From Streptomyces paludis (GTDB taxonomy: Bacteria; Actinomycetota; Actinomycetes; Streptomycetales; Streptomycetaceae), in assembly GCF_003344965.1 (NCBI RefSeq), contig NZ_CP031194.1, positions 558,001 to 622,000 on the forward strand: a DNA stretch of 64,000 bases, in the 5' to 3' direction. The notes beneath the pieces are model-generated. The model was not told where the DNA came from, searched no databases, and was given only the letters and a program-made list of their open reading frames with translations. Position numbers and translations under genes: made by a program. Numbering within the stretch: the first letter of the stretch is position 1; the number at the start of each line of letters is the position of its first letter. Shown here piece after piece: positions 22,850 to 31,314 of the stretch.

Positions 22850-24640
22850 ATGGGACTGCTGTCCTGGCTGCGGGGTGAACGGACGGGTACGGCCGCACCG
22901 GCCGCCGAACCCGTTGCCCCTCGTCGTACGCCGCACGACGGCTGGCGTGAACTCCCGCCCGTCCAGCGCGTCTTGGGCACACCGGACCTGGTCACCGACC
23001 CGAGCGGTTTCGAGTCCTCGCTGAGCAGCCGGCAGGACGCCACCCTGTCCTCTCCCCTCGGCCACCTGGTCAGCCCGGAGGCACCCGCCGGACTGGTGCA
23101 CGGGCTCACCGCGCCGAGCGGTACGGAGGGACGCGAGCCACCGGAACGGGCCGTCGGGACCGGGGTCATCGCCTCCTGGCCCAGTGCCGTGCCGTTGCAG
23201 CGCAGTACGGTCGCCCAGGCGACGGCGGCGGCGGTATCGGGTACGGAAGCAGCGTCGGGGGCGAGCCCAGGGCCGATCCCGGGGCCGATCCCGGTCGCGG
23301 AGTCCATGGTCTCCGCCGAGGCCGCGCCGCTCGAACTGCCGGTACGTCAGTTGCTGAGCGAGCGCCCCGTCGAGCCGGTCCTGCCCCCGGCCCCGCCCGC
23401 ACCGCCCACCCCGGCCGACGCGTCGGCCGGGGCCGTCCCCGACGAACCGGTACCGAATCTCCCCGTACGGAACGACCCGGCCCCCGTTCAGCGCTCCGCC
23501 GCCCCGCGCCCCTCGGGGCTCGGGGCCCCGCTCGCCGAGCTGCCGCCCACGGCCCAGCGCCGGATCGCCGCCCGGCTGCCGGGGCCGGGGCCGATCACCG
23601 AGGTGGAATCCGCGACCGGCCCCACCGACGATGACGGCGTTGACGCGACCGGTACGGAGGCCCCGCCCGCGCCCCTGCTCGGCGACGTACCGCCCCTCGT
23701 CATGCCGCCTCCCGCACCTCACGTATCGCGCCTGCCTCAGGAGTCCCAGGGACTCCAGGCGCCGCACGTTCCACGCCCGCCGCGTCTGCCCGCGTACGAA
23801 ACGACGGCCACCACCGCCCCCGTACCCCTTCAGCGCCTCGACGTTCCCGGCACCCCGCTGGGTGTCCCGCGCGGTCTCCCGTACAGCACCCCGCAGACAG
23901 CGTCCGGTCCGGTGGCGCCGCTCATCGCACAGCGGGCGGTACCCCTCTTCGTCACCGGGCCGGGCGCGCCCATGGACAGCCGGCCCAGCCACCAACCCGC
24001 CGCGCCCGCCGCGCCCGTCCGCTGGGACACCCCCGGAACACCCGGACCCGGCCCCCGACCCGGCCCCGGTCCCGAACCCACCACCGTCCAGCGCCGGCTG
24101 CCCAGCAGCGGTCCTCCCGTGCCGCCACCTGGCTTCCGCGACGCCGGTTCCGTCGCGGTCGCGGCCGGGGTGGCACAGCGGATGGCCGACGGCAGTGTCG
24201 TGTTCGGTGGAAGTGGAGGTGGAGGTGGAGGTGGAGGTGGAGGTGGAGGTGGAGGTGCAAGTGCAGGTGGTGCTACCGCCACCCCGGGCGCCCCGTCCTC
24301 CTCCCCTGTCCCGGCCGGCCTCCTGCCCAGCGCGTACGGAAGCCCGAGCTTCCCCGTCATCCAGCGGGAAACGGAGTTCAGCGAGCCCTCGCCGCCGCCC
24401 GAGCCCAGCTACGAAGCGGAGCTTCCGGAACCCGCTCCCGATCCCAGTCCCGAACCCGGACCCGGCCCCGGCCCCACCACCGACTCCGAGTTCCCCGACC
24501 CGGCCCCGGCCTCCGCCGCCCCTCCCGCCGTCACCGATGAACTCGTACGCGCCCTCTACCCGCCCCTCAGCCGCCTCTTCAAAGCCGATCTGCGGCTCGA
24601 ACGCGAACGCGCCGGCTTCCTCATCAACACCAGGCACTAG
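22850..24640 (+). CDS. Large disordered Pro-rich CIS protein with VQR repeats
   Basis: 596 residues, ATG at 22850 after a GGGGGG/GAGGG stretch. It starts GLLSWLRGERTG and keeps an ordered segment around 30-65 (HDGWRELPPVQRVLGTPDLV). Most of the rest is Pro/Ala/Gly-rich and disordered, with at least eight spaced VQR/LQR/AQR triplets (PVQRSAAP, PLQRLDVP, AQRMADGS, VIQRETEF). A run of glycines at about 456-470 comes from a GGAGGT repeat. A short helical C-terminus (DELVRALYPPLSRLFKADLR) closes it. It lies where other eCIS carry less conserved genes, between DUF6760 and the second tube gene. The same VQR triplets occur in the DUF4157 protein. Function unknown; a scaffold or cargo-linked role is a guess. 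Confidence 0.7.
   Translation: MGLLSWLRGERTGTAAPAAEPVAPRRTPHDGWRELPPVQRVLGTPDLVTDPSGFESSLSSRQDATLSSPLGHLVSPEAPAGLVHGLTAPSGTEGREPPERAVGTGVIASWPSAVPLQRSTVAQATAAAVSGTEAASGASPGPIPGPIPVAESMVSAEAAPLELPVRQLLSERPVEPVLPPAPPAPPTPADASAGAVPDEPVPNLPVRNDPAPVQRSAAPRPSGLGAPLAELPPTAQRRIAARLPGPGPITEVESATGPTDDDGVDATGTEAPPAPLLGDVPPLVMPPPAPHVSRLPQESQGLQAPHVPRPPRLPAYETTATTAPVPLQRLDVPGTPLGVPRGLPYSTPQTASGPVAPLIAQRAVPLFVTGPGAPMDSRPSHQPAAPAAPVRWDTPGTPGPGPRPGPGPEPTTVQRRLPSSGPPVPPPGFRDAGSVAVAAGVAQRMADGSVVFGGSGGGGGGGGGGGGGGASAGGATATPGAPSSSPVPAGLLPSAYGSPSFPVIQRETEFSEPSPPPEPSYEAELPEPAPDPSPEPGPGPGPTTDSEFPDPAPASAAPPAVTDELVRALYPPLSRLFKADLRLERERAGFLINTRH
24215..24256 (+). repeat. Seven tandem GGAGGT hexamers
   Basis: Seven exact copies of GGAGGT in the disordered protein gene, encoding an uninterrupted Gly run. 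Such a tract can change length by slippage in steps of two codons without breaking the frame. Confidence 0.9.
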
Positions 24641-24680
24641 CGGAACAAGTACTGCGAGCACCGAGAGGTAGGTACGACCC

Positions 24681-25118
24681 ATGCCGTCCACCGACCACGA
24701 CGATCCCGCCGTCAGCGTCTGCTTCGTCGTCACCATCGACGACATCGAACTCGGCTCGTTCAACACCTGCGACGGCCTCGGCTGCGAAGTGGTCCTCGAA
24801 GCCCGTGAGGAAGGCGGGAACAACGGCCATGTCTGGCAGCTGCCCACCCGGCTCAAGTACTCCAACGTCAAGCTCTCCCGGCCCCTCACCCGCGAGACCG
24901 AGAAGGTCGCCCAGTGGTTCGCGAGCATGACGACCGGCTTCAGCCGCAAGACCGCCCGCATCGAGGCGCGTACGGGCGACGGCCGCAAGGTCGCCCAGTG
25001 GGGGCTGCTGGAGGTGGTGCCGGTGCGCTGGACCGGGCCTTCGTTCACGCCCGAGTCGCCCAAGGTCGCCGTCGAGACGATCGAGATCGCGCATCACGGC
25101 TATGTGATGGAGGGCTGA
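24681..25118 (+). CDS. Second tube-like protein (tube initiator, Afp5/Pvc5 place)
   Basis: 145 residues, ATG at 24681 after GAGGTAGG. The gp19-type fold is visible: VCFVVTIDDIELGSFNTCDG, WQLPTRLKYSNVKLSRPL, and PKVAVETIEIAHHGYV. It differs clearly from the main tube protein at 21715, as in other eCIS, where a special tube ring joins tube and spike. It is followed after 7 bases by the LysM hub gene. Confidence 0.88.
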   Translation: MPSTDHDDPAVSVCFVVTIDDIELGSFNTCDGLGCEVVLEAREEGGNNGHVWQLPTRLKYSNVKLSRPLTRETEKVAQWFASMTTGFSRKTARIEARTGDGRKVAQWGLLEVVPVRWTGPSFTPESPKVAVETIEIAHHGYVMEG

Positions 25119-25125
25119 GCCGACG

Positions 25126-26061
25126 ATGAGCGGGCCCATCGCCTTCAGCGCCGCCGGTTCGCCCGGCGCCTCCGGTACGGCCGCCGCCGGCTCCCGGGCG
25201 GCCGGTTCGGCCAGGCCCAAGCTGGAACACGCGTATCTGGAGCTGCGCACCCCGCCCGCCGGCGGCGGTCTGATGCCCGGCGGGCCGTGCGGCCGGATCG
25301 ACTTCCAGTTCAATCCGAAGGAGCTGAGCCTGACCAAGGCGGCCTCCTGGAAGCGCACACCGGCCAAGGGGGCGAAGAGTTCGGGGCCGCCGGAGTACCA
25401 GGGGCCGCAGCCCAGCAAGCTGACGGTCGAGATGTTCTTCGACGCGAGCGATACGCAGGACAGCAGCGTGGTGACCTCGGTGGAGAAGCTGTTCGCCTGC
25501 TGTGTGCCGACCAACGAGACGCGCCAGCAGCAGCGTTCGTCGCCGCCGTGGGTGATCTTCCACTGGGGCGGGCTGACCGGCTTTCCCGGTTACGTCAGCC
25601 AAGTGCAGGCGAAGTACACGCTCTTCACAACCTCCGGGGTGCCGATCCGGGCGCTCTGCCAGGTGACGATGGAGGAGATCAGCGGCGAGACCCCGGGCCA
25701 GAACCCGACCTCCGGCGCACTGGCGGCGCGGCGCGTGCACCGGGTGCGGGCAGGGGATTCGCTGCCGGGGCTCGCGCACCGCGAGTACGGGGATCCGGCC
25801 GCGTGGCGGGTGATCGCCGAGGCGAACGGGATCGACGACCCGATGCGGCTGGCGCACGGGCGGGAGCTGCTGCTGCCCGCGCTGGACGAGCTGGAACGGC
25901 TGAAGGACCAGCGGACCCAGCAAAGGGACCAGCGGGCCCAGCAAGGGGACCGCCGGACCCAGCAAGGGGACCAGTGGACCCAGCAAAGGGACCGGCGGAC
26001 CCAGCGATCCGTTCCACCGCGTCCGGCTCCGGAGCGTTCCCGTCCGATACGGCCGAGGTGA
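25126..26061 (+). CDS. cis7: LysM baseplate hub protein (Afp7/Pvc7-like)
   Basis: 311 residues. After a Gly/Ala/Ser-rich start, residues ~28-195 contain the hub domain (IDFQFNPKELSLTKAASWKR, LTVEMFFDASDTQDSSV, VIFHWGGLTGFPGYVSQVQ). A LysM domain follows at about 205-250 (VHRVRAGDSLPGLAHREYGD, then WRVIAEANGI). In CIS and phage, this protein joins tube to spike; the LysM is structural. The C-terminus carries five copies of a 7-residue repeat (consensus RDQRTQQ), not usual for the family. The gene ends 10 bp before the spike gene. Confidence 0.9.
   Translation: MSGPIAFSAAGSPGASGTAAAGSRAAGSARPKLEHAYLELRTPPAGGGLMPGGPCGRIDFQFNPKELSLTKAASWKRTPAKGAKSSGPPEYQGPQPSKLTVEMFFDASDTQDSSVVTSVEKLFACCVPTNETRQQQRSSPPWVIFHWGGLTGFPGYVSQVQAKYTLFTTSGVPIRALCQVTMEEISGETPGQNPTSGALAARRVHRVRAGDSLPGLAHREYGDPAAWRVIAEANGIDDPMRLAHGRELLLPALDELERLKDQRTQQRDQRAQQGDRRTQQGDQWTQQRDRRTQRSVPPRPAPERSRPIRPR
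25903..26007 (+). repeat. Five 21-bp tandem repeats in the LysM hub gene
   Basis: Units of 21 bp encode KDQRTQQ, RDQRAQQ, GDRRTQQ, GDQWTQQ and RDRRTQR. They form a charged Gln/Arg-rich tail after the LysM domain. Perfect codon-multiple length keeps the frame if the copy number changes. Confidence 0.9.
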
Positions 26062-26071
26062 GTGAGCGCCC

Positions 26072-27988
26072 ATGCCCCAGCAGAGCGTCGCGAAGTCGCT
26101 GGTCGTCGAGTTCGGCGGCAGCCCGCTGCCGCCCGCCCTCGCCAACACCCTGGTCGAAGGCTATGTGGACGACAGCCGCACCCTCCCCGATCTCTTCGTG
26201 CTCCGCTTCCGCGACCCCGCCCGCGTGCTGCTGGAGCGGACCGGCCTGAAGATCGGCGCCGAGGTCCGGCTGCTCGCGCGGGCCGGTGGCGGCGGCCCGT
26301 CGCCCACGCCGCTGCTGACCGGGGTGGTCACCGCGCTGGAGGTGGAGATCGACGACACCGGCACCTTCACGGTCGTCCGGGGCCTCGACGAGTCGCACCG
26401 GCTGTTCCGGGGCCGCCGGATCGCCGGCTACCAGAACATGACGCTCTCCGACATCTGCGCCCAGGTCGCGCAGCGGGCCGGGCTGCGGCCCGGCACGGTC
26501 GACGTGGCCGGTCCCGTACTCGCCCATGTCGCCCAACCGAACATCACCGACTGGGAGTTCGTGCGCGGGCTGGCCGAGGACGCGGGCGCGCAGGCGTACG
26601 TACGCGACGGACAGCTCCACATCACCCGGCCCACCGACGCGGGCGGCGCGCCCGACGGTTCGGCGCGGGCCGAGCAGAATCCGCTGGTGCTGGAGATGGG
26701 GAGCAATCTGATCCGCTGCCGTGCGGGGGTGTCCGCCGCCGAGCAGGTGTCGGAGGTCGAGGTACGGGGCTGGGACATGGCGGCCAAGCAGCCGCTGGTG
26801 GGCCGGGCGCCGGCCGGGCAGTCGACGACGCTGGACCTGGGGGTGACCTCGGCCGAGGTGTCGGCGCCGTTCGGGGAGGCGAGCTTCGTGGTCACGGACG
26901 CGTCGTACGGCACCCAGGCCGAGGTGGACCGGGCGGCGAAGGCGGTGGCGGAGCGGATCTCGGGGTCCTTCGCCGAGCTGGAGGCCGTGATCAGGGGAAA
27001 CCCTGAGGTACGGGCGGGCAGCGCGGTCGCGCTCAACGCCGTCGGCGCGCCCTTCGAGGGCCGCTATACGGTCACGTCGTCGCGGCACGTGTTCGACGCG
27101 GTGCGCGGCTACGAGACATGGATCACGGTCTCCGGCCAGCAGGAACGCTCCCTGTTCGGGCTGACGGGCGGGGGCGGGGGAGGGTCCGGCGGTACGGGGT
27201 CGTCGGCCGGCGGGAGCTGCGCCGGGCTGGTCAACGGGACGGTGACGGACACCCAGGACCCGGAGGGGCTCGGCCGGGTGAAGGTACGTTTCCCCTGGCT
27301 GTCGGACGAGTACGCGAGCGACTGGGCGCGTACGGCGCAGTCCGGGGGTACGGGCGGCGGCGACGCGTTCATCCCCGAGGTGGGCGACGAGGTGCTGGTC
27401 GGTTTCGAGCAGGGGCATCTGGACCGGCCGTATGTCCTGGCCGGTCTCTACAACGGCCAGGACAAGCCCTCCCAGGGCGGCGGCCCGGTGGATACGGGAG
27501 CCTCCGGGAGCGCCCCCGGAGGCGGTGAGCTGGTCGATCCGACCACCGGAGCCGTCAACCGCCGCGCCTTCGCGTCCAGGAGCGGCAATCAGCTGGAGCT
27601 GCTGGACGCGGCGAACGGCCCGCAGGGCGTACGGCTGGTGACCGGCGACGGGAAGCTGAAGATCGATCTGGACCGCCGGGGCACCACCGTGGTCATCCAC
27701 AGCGACGGCAGCGTGGAGATCGAGGCCGGGCAGCAGGTGTCGATCACGGCGGGGCGCGGCGTGACGCTGGACGCGGGACAGGGTGTGCTCGAACTCAGCG
27801 GCGATTCGGTGAAGTTGACGGCCCGCACCGGGGTCCAGGTGGACGGCGGGACGGGCCGGCTGCGGCTGGCCACGGGCGGTGCGCTGGATGTCCAGGGCAG
27901 TCAGGTCGCGGTCAACGGCACCTCGCGCACCGAGATCAAGGGCGGCACCACCTGCTCCATCAACGCGCCCCTGGTCAAGATCAACTAG
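26072..27988 (+). CDS. cis8: VgrG-like spike protein (Afp8/Pvc8-like)
   Basis: 638 residues from the ATG at 26072. The N-terminal half is the gp27-like hub (FRDPARVLLERTGLKIGAEV, VVRGLDESHRLFRGRRI, ISDW-type ITDWEFVRGLAEDAG). A gp5-like OB fold follows around 385-455 (DPEGLGRVKVRFPWLSDEYA, GDEVLVGFEQGHLDRPYVLA). The C-terminal part is the repetitive beta-helix needle (ITAGRGVTLDAGQGVLEL and similar). The trimer forms the membrane-piercing tip that carries the PAAR protein encoded next. No extra toxin domain is fused. Confidence 0.93.
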   Translation: MPQQSVAKSLVVEFGGSPLPPALANTLVEGYVDDSRTLPDLFVLRFRDPARVLLERTGLKIGAEVRLLARAGGGGPSPTPLLTGVVTALEVEIDDTGTFTVVRGLDESHRLFRGRRIAGYQNMTLSDICAQVAQRAGLRPGTVDVAGPVLAHVAQPNITDWEFVRGLAEDAGAQAYVRDGQLHITRPTDAGGAPDGSARAEQNPLVLEMGSNLIRCRAGVSAAEQVSEVEVRGWDMAAKQPLVGRAPAGQSTTLDLGVTSAEVSAPFGEASFVVTDASYGTQAEVDRAAKAVAERISGSFAELEAVIRGNPEVRAGSAVALNAVGAPFEGRYTVTSSRHVFDAVRGYETWITVSGQQERSLFGLTGGGGGGSGGTGSSAGGSCAGLVNGTVTDTQDPEGLGRVKVRFPWLSDEYASDWARTAQSGGTGGGDAFIPEVGDEVLVGFEQGHLDRPYVLAGLYNGQDKPSQGGGPVDTGASGSAPGGGELVDPTTGAVNRRAFASRSGNQLELLDAANGPQGVRLVTGDGKLKIDLDRRGTTVVIHSDGSVEIEAGQQVSITAGRGVTLDAGQGVLELSGDSVKLTARTGVQVDGGTGRLRLATGGALDVQGSQVAVNGTSRTEIKGGTTCSINAPLVKIN

Positions 27989-27990
27989 CG

Positions 27991-28033
27991 CACGGCACCA
28001 CCAGCACGGCACCACCAGCGCACGGCACCACCA
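27991..28033 (+). repeat. Three direct repeats between spike and PAAR genes
   Basis: Three copies of CACGGCACCACCA(G) in tandem, directly after the spike stop codon. They are non-coding and sit before the GGAG ribosome binding site of the PAAR gene. Role unknown. Confidence 0.75.
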
Positions 28034-28062
28034 CGCAGAACCCTCGAAAGGAGTACGGAGCG

Positions 28063-28344
28063 ATGTCGGCAGCCGCACGCGTCGGCGACCCCACCGGCCA
28101 CCCCGGCACGGTCGCCCCGCCCGGGGTGACCTCGGTGCTCATCGGCGGCAGACCGGCCGCCACGGTCGGCACCCCGCACCACTGCGCCGCCCCGCCCCCG
28201 GCCACGCACCCGCCGTCAACGGTCATCGGCCCAGGCAGCGCGACCGTACTGATCGGGGGCGCCCGCGCGGCCCGTGTCGGCGACCGGGCGGGCTGCGGAT
28301 CGGCCGTCGTGTCCGGCTGCGCGAGCGTACGGATCGGGGGGTGA
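28063..28344 (+). CDS. cis10: PAAR-domain spike tip
   Basis: 93 residues, ATG at 28063 after AAAGGAG. PAAR features are repeated Gly/Pro/Ala turns: ARVGDPTGHPGTV, VLIGGRPAATVG, ATVLIGGARAARVGDRAGC and SVRIGG at the end. Such proteins bind a metal and sharpen the spike tip. The length is that of a bare PAAR without fused effector. The gp25 gene starts 9 bp later. Confidence 0.9.
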   Translation: MSAAARVGDPTGHPGTVAPPGVTSVLIGGRPAATVGTPHHCAAPPPATHPPSTVIGPGSATVLIGGARAARVGDRAGCGSAVVSGCASVRIGG

Positions 28345-28353
28345 GGGAGCCGG

Positions 28354-28764
28354 ATGGGAGAGCAGTTCATCGGCGCGGGCTGGGCCTTTCCGCCGCATAC
28401 GGACGCCACCGGCTCCATCGCCCTCGTCGGCGGGGAGCGCGCGCTGGAGGAGTCGATCCGGCTGATCCTCGCGACCTCGCCCGGCGAGCGGCCGATGCGG
28501 CCGGAGTTCGGCTGCGCCGTCAACGACTACGTGTTCGCCCCGGCCGACGCGGGGACGGCCGGGCAGCTCGCCTACGAGGTACGGCTCGCGCTGGAGCGCT
28601 GGGAGCCCCGGATCGAGGTGGCCGAGGTGACCGTCCGGTTCGACGAGGCGGACAACGGCGTGCTGTACATCGACATCGGCTACTCGGTGCGCGGCTCCAA
28701 CGACCCCCGGAATCTCGTATTCCCGTTCTATGTGATCCCGCAGCACGAGGAGGACGGCGCGTGA
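28354..28764 (+). CDS. cis9: Baseplate wedge protein, gp25 family
   Basis: 136 residues. The gp25/GPW signature is plain: ALEESIRLILATSPGERPM, RPEFGCAVNDYVFAP, then RIEVAEVTVRFDEADNGVLY. This lysozyme-fold protein joins the sheath to the baseplate and nucleates sheath assembly. The stop overlaps the GTG of the next gene by 4 bases. Confidence 0.93.
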   Translation: MGEQFIGAGWAFPPHTDATGSIALVGGERALEESIRLILATSPGERPMRPEFGCAVNDYVFAPADAGTAGQLAYEVRLALERWEPRIEVAEVTVRFDEADNGVLYIDIGYSVRGSNDPRNLVFPFYVIPQHEEDGA

Positions 28765-30713
28765 CGCTTCCCAGCCCCGATCTGGACGACCGCCGCTTCC
28801 AGGGCCTGGTCGACGAGGCCAAGCGCCTGGTCCAGCAGCGCTGCCCGGAGTGGACGGACCACAATGTCTCGGACCCGGGGGTGACGCTGATCGAGGCGTT
28901 CGCCACCATGGTCGACCAGCTGGTCTACCGGCTGAACCGGGTGCCGGAGAAGAACTATCTGACCTTTCTCGACCTCATCGGGGTACGGCTGTATCCGCCG
29001 ACGGCGGCCCGTACCGAGGTCACCTTCCGGCTCTCCGCGCCCCGGCCCGAGCCGGTACGGGTGCGGGCGGGCACCGAGGTCGCCACGGTCCGTACCGAGA
29101 CCGAGGAGGCGGTGGTGTTCACCACGAGCCGGGAGCTGACGCTCCTGCCCTGCGCGTACGAGCGCCTCGCGACCCGGTCCGCCGCGGGCGACGCGACCGA
29201 CCGGTCGGAGGAACTGGCCCTCGGCCGGGACGTGCCCTGCTTCGGCGCCACGCCCACCCCCGGCGACGCCCTCTACGTCGGGCTGTCCCGGGCCGTACCG
29301 GCGGGCGTGGTCGTGCTGCGGCTCGACTGCCGGATCGAGGGCGTGGGCGTCGACCCGCGGCGCCCGCCGCTGCTCTGGGAGGCGTTCGACGGCACGGAGT
29401 GGCGGGCCTGCGAGATCGAGAAGGACGACACGGGCGGCTTCAACAAGTCGGGCGAGCTGATCCTGCATCTGCCCCGGACACACACCGCGTCCCAGGTCGT
29501 ACGGCGCTCGGCCGGCTGGCTGCGCTGCCGGCTGCTGGCGGCGGAGCCCGGTCAGCCGCGCTATGTCGCGTCGCCGACCGTACGCCGTATCACCGCCTTC
29601 ACGATCGGCGGCACGGTCGAGGCGGCGCACGCGGAGACGGTACGGGAGGAGATCCTCGGCGCGGCGGAGGGCGTGCCGGGGCAGAGCTTCCTGCTCGCGC
29701 GGCCACCGGTGGTGCCGGGGGACTTCGTGGTCGAGGTGGCGGATGTCGAGGCGCGGTCCGGCTGGGCGGACTGGACCCGGGTCGACGACTTCGCGCACTC
29801 GGGACCGGACGACCGGCACATCACGCTCGACCCCAACTCCGGCCGGGTGGACTTCGGTCCGGCCGTCCGGGAGCGGGACGGCGGACTGCGGTACTACGGC
29901 GCGGTCCCCCGCAAGGGAAGTCCCGTACGGGTACGGAGCTACCGCACCGGCGGCGGCCGGCGCGGCAACGTGGCCCGGGGCGCGCTGCGCGTGCTGCGCG
30001 GTTCGCTGCCGTTCGTGGCGCGGGTGGAGAACCGGCGGGCGGCGCTCGGCGGTGTGGACGGCGAGACGGTCGAGAGCGCCCGGGTGCGCGGGCCGATGAC
30101 GCTGCGGACCCTGCACCGGGCGGTCGTGCCGCACGACTACGAGCTGCTGGCCCGTGAGGTCGCCCCGGACGCGGCGCGCGTCCACTGCGTACCGGCGGGC
30201 CGGGACGCGGACGCGGGCGGGGTACGGCTGCTGGTCGTACCGTCCGGGAGCGGTGACGAACAGGGCCGGATCGGCTTCGAGGAGCTGACCCCGCCGCCGG
30301 ACACGATGGAGCAGATCCGGGCCCATCTGGAGGAGCGCCGGCCGATCGGCGCGCGGCTGGTGGTGGAGCCGCCGTTCTACCAGGGGGTGACGGTCGTGGC
30401 CCAGGTGCAGGCGCGCCGGGGCGCGGTGCCCGAGCGGCTGCGCGAGGAGGCGCTGACCGCGCTGTACGGCTACTTCAACCCGCTGACGGGCGGCCCGGAC
30501 GGGCAGGGCTGGCCGTTCGGGCGGCCCATCCAGTCGGGCGAGGCGTTCGCGGTGCTCCAGCGGGTCGCGGACGTGGATCTGGTGGAGGACGTACGGCTGT
30601 ACCCGGCGGATCCGATGACGGGCCGGCGCGGCGAGCCGACCACCCGGATCACGCTCGACCGGCACGCGCTGGCCTTCAGTTTCGAACACCAGCTGCGGAT
30701 CCGGGAGGCGTGA
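28761..30713 (+). CDS. cis11: Baseplate J-like protein (Afp11/Pvc11, gp6-like)
   Basis: 650 residues from the GTG at 28761, which overlaps the gp25 stop; the frame is open far upstream but that part is antisense-like noise. The start LPSPDLDDRRFQGLVDEAKR and RCPEWTDHNVSDPGVTLIEA are typical of eCIS baseplate J proteins, as is NPLTGGPDGQGWPFGRPIQS near the end. These form the baseplate wedges that trigger contraction. Followed after 4 bases by the tail-protein-I gene. Confidence 0.93.
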   Translation: MTLPSPDLDDRRFQGLVDEAKRLVQQRCPEWTDHNVSDPGVTLIEAFATMVDQLVYRLNRVPEKNYLTFLDLIGVRLYPPTAARTEVTFRLSAPRPEPVRVRAGTEVATVRTETEEAVVFTTSRELTLLPCAYERLATRSAAGDATDRSEELALGRDVPCFGATPTPGDALYVGLSRAVPAGVVVLRLDCRIEGVGVDPRRPPLLWEAFDGTEWRACEIEKDDTGGFNKSGELILHLPRTHTASQVVRRSAGWLRCRLLAAEPGQPRYVASPTVRRITAFTIGGTVEAAHAETVREEILGAAEGVPGQSFLLARPPVVPGDFVVEVADVEARSGWADWTRVDDFAHSGPDDRHITLDPNSGRVDFGPAVRERDGGLRYYGAVPRKGSPVRVRSYRTGGGRRGNVARGALRVLRGSLPFVARVENRRAALGGVDGETVESARVRGPMTLRTLHRAVVPHDYELLAREVAPDAARVHCVPAGRDADAGGVRLLVVPSGSGDEQGRIGFEELTPPPDTMEQIRAHLEERRPIGARLVVEPPFYQGVTVVAQVQARRGAVPERLREEALTALYGYFNPLTGGPDGQGWPFGRPIQSGEAFAVLQRVADVDLVEDVRLYPADPMTGRRGEPTTRITLDRHALAFSFEHQLRIREA

Positions 30714-30717
30714 GCCC

Positions 30718-31314
30718 ATGCGCGCGACCGTACCCGGGCTGGCCTCGCCGCATCCGCTGGTCGAACTGCTGCCCGCGCTCTATCTGGAGCAGGATTTCGT
30801 ACGGCGCTTCCTGTCGGCGCTGGACGATGTACTGGCCCCGGTGCAGCTGACCCTCGACAATCTGCCGGCCCATCTGGACCCGCGCAGCGCGCCGGAGGAC
30901 TTCCTCGACTGGGTGGCCCAGTGGGTGGCGGCGGAGCCGCGCCCGGACGAACCGGTCGACCGGCGCCGGACGGCGGTCACCGAGGCGGTCGCGCGGCACA
31001 GCCGCCGGGGCACGCGCGGCGGTCTGTCGGACGCGGTCGCCCGGCTGACGGGGGTCGTACCGGAGATCGAGGAGAGCGGCGGCTCGGCATGGTCCCCGAC
31101 CCCGTACACCGACCTGCCGGGCGACGAACGGGCCCGGGTGGTCGTACGGTTGCGGGTCGCCGACCCGGACGGGGTGGACCGGGTCGGGGTGGAGGAGCTG
31201 ATCGAGGGCGAGATCCCGGCGCACATCGGGTACGCCCTGGAGATCCTGCCGAGCACGACGGACGGCACACCCGGCGCGTCCGGCGCACCCGGCGCGTCCG
31301 GAGGGACACCGTGA
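30718..31314 (+). CDS. cis12: Tail protein I-like baseplate component (Afp12 place)
   Basis: 198 residues, ATG at 30718. It matches phage tail protein I/P2 gpI-type eCIS proteins: HPLVELLPALYLEQDFVRRF, DFLDWVAQWVAAEP, and RHSRRGTRGGLSDAVARLTG. The acidic middle and Gly/Ala/Ser tail are less conserved. In phage it contacts baseplate wedge and fibres; no fibre gene follows here. The stop overlaps the next GTG (GTGA). Confidence 0.85.
   Translation: MRATVPGLASPHPLVELLPALYLEQDFVRRFLSALDDVLAPVQLTLDNLPAHLDPRSAPEDFLDWVAQWVAAEPRPDEPVDRRRTAVTEAVARHSRRGTRGGLSDAVARLTGVVPEIEESGGSAWSPTPYTDLPGDERARVVVRLRVADPDGVDRVGVEELIEGEIPAHIGYALEILPSTTDGTPGASGAPGASGGTP

Noticed and set aside
22520..25063. 847-codon open frame on the minus strand opposite the CIS genes
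   Set aside because: It is a composition effect of GC-rich codons on the other strand; it runs across several real genes, has no domain, and reads low-complexity Gly/Arg.
27879..28760. Upstream extension of the baseplate J frame
   Set aside because: It overlaps spike, PAAR and gp25 genes in another frame and is Arg/His-rich; the GTG at 28761 fits family start and gp25 overlap.
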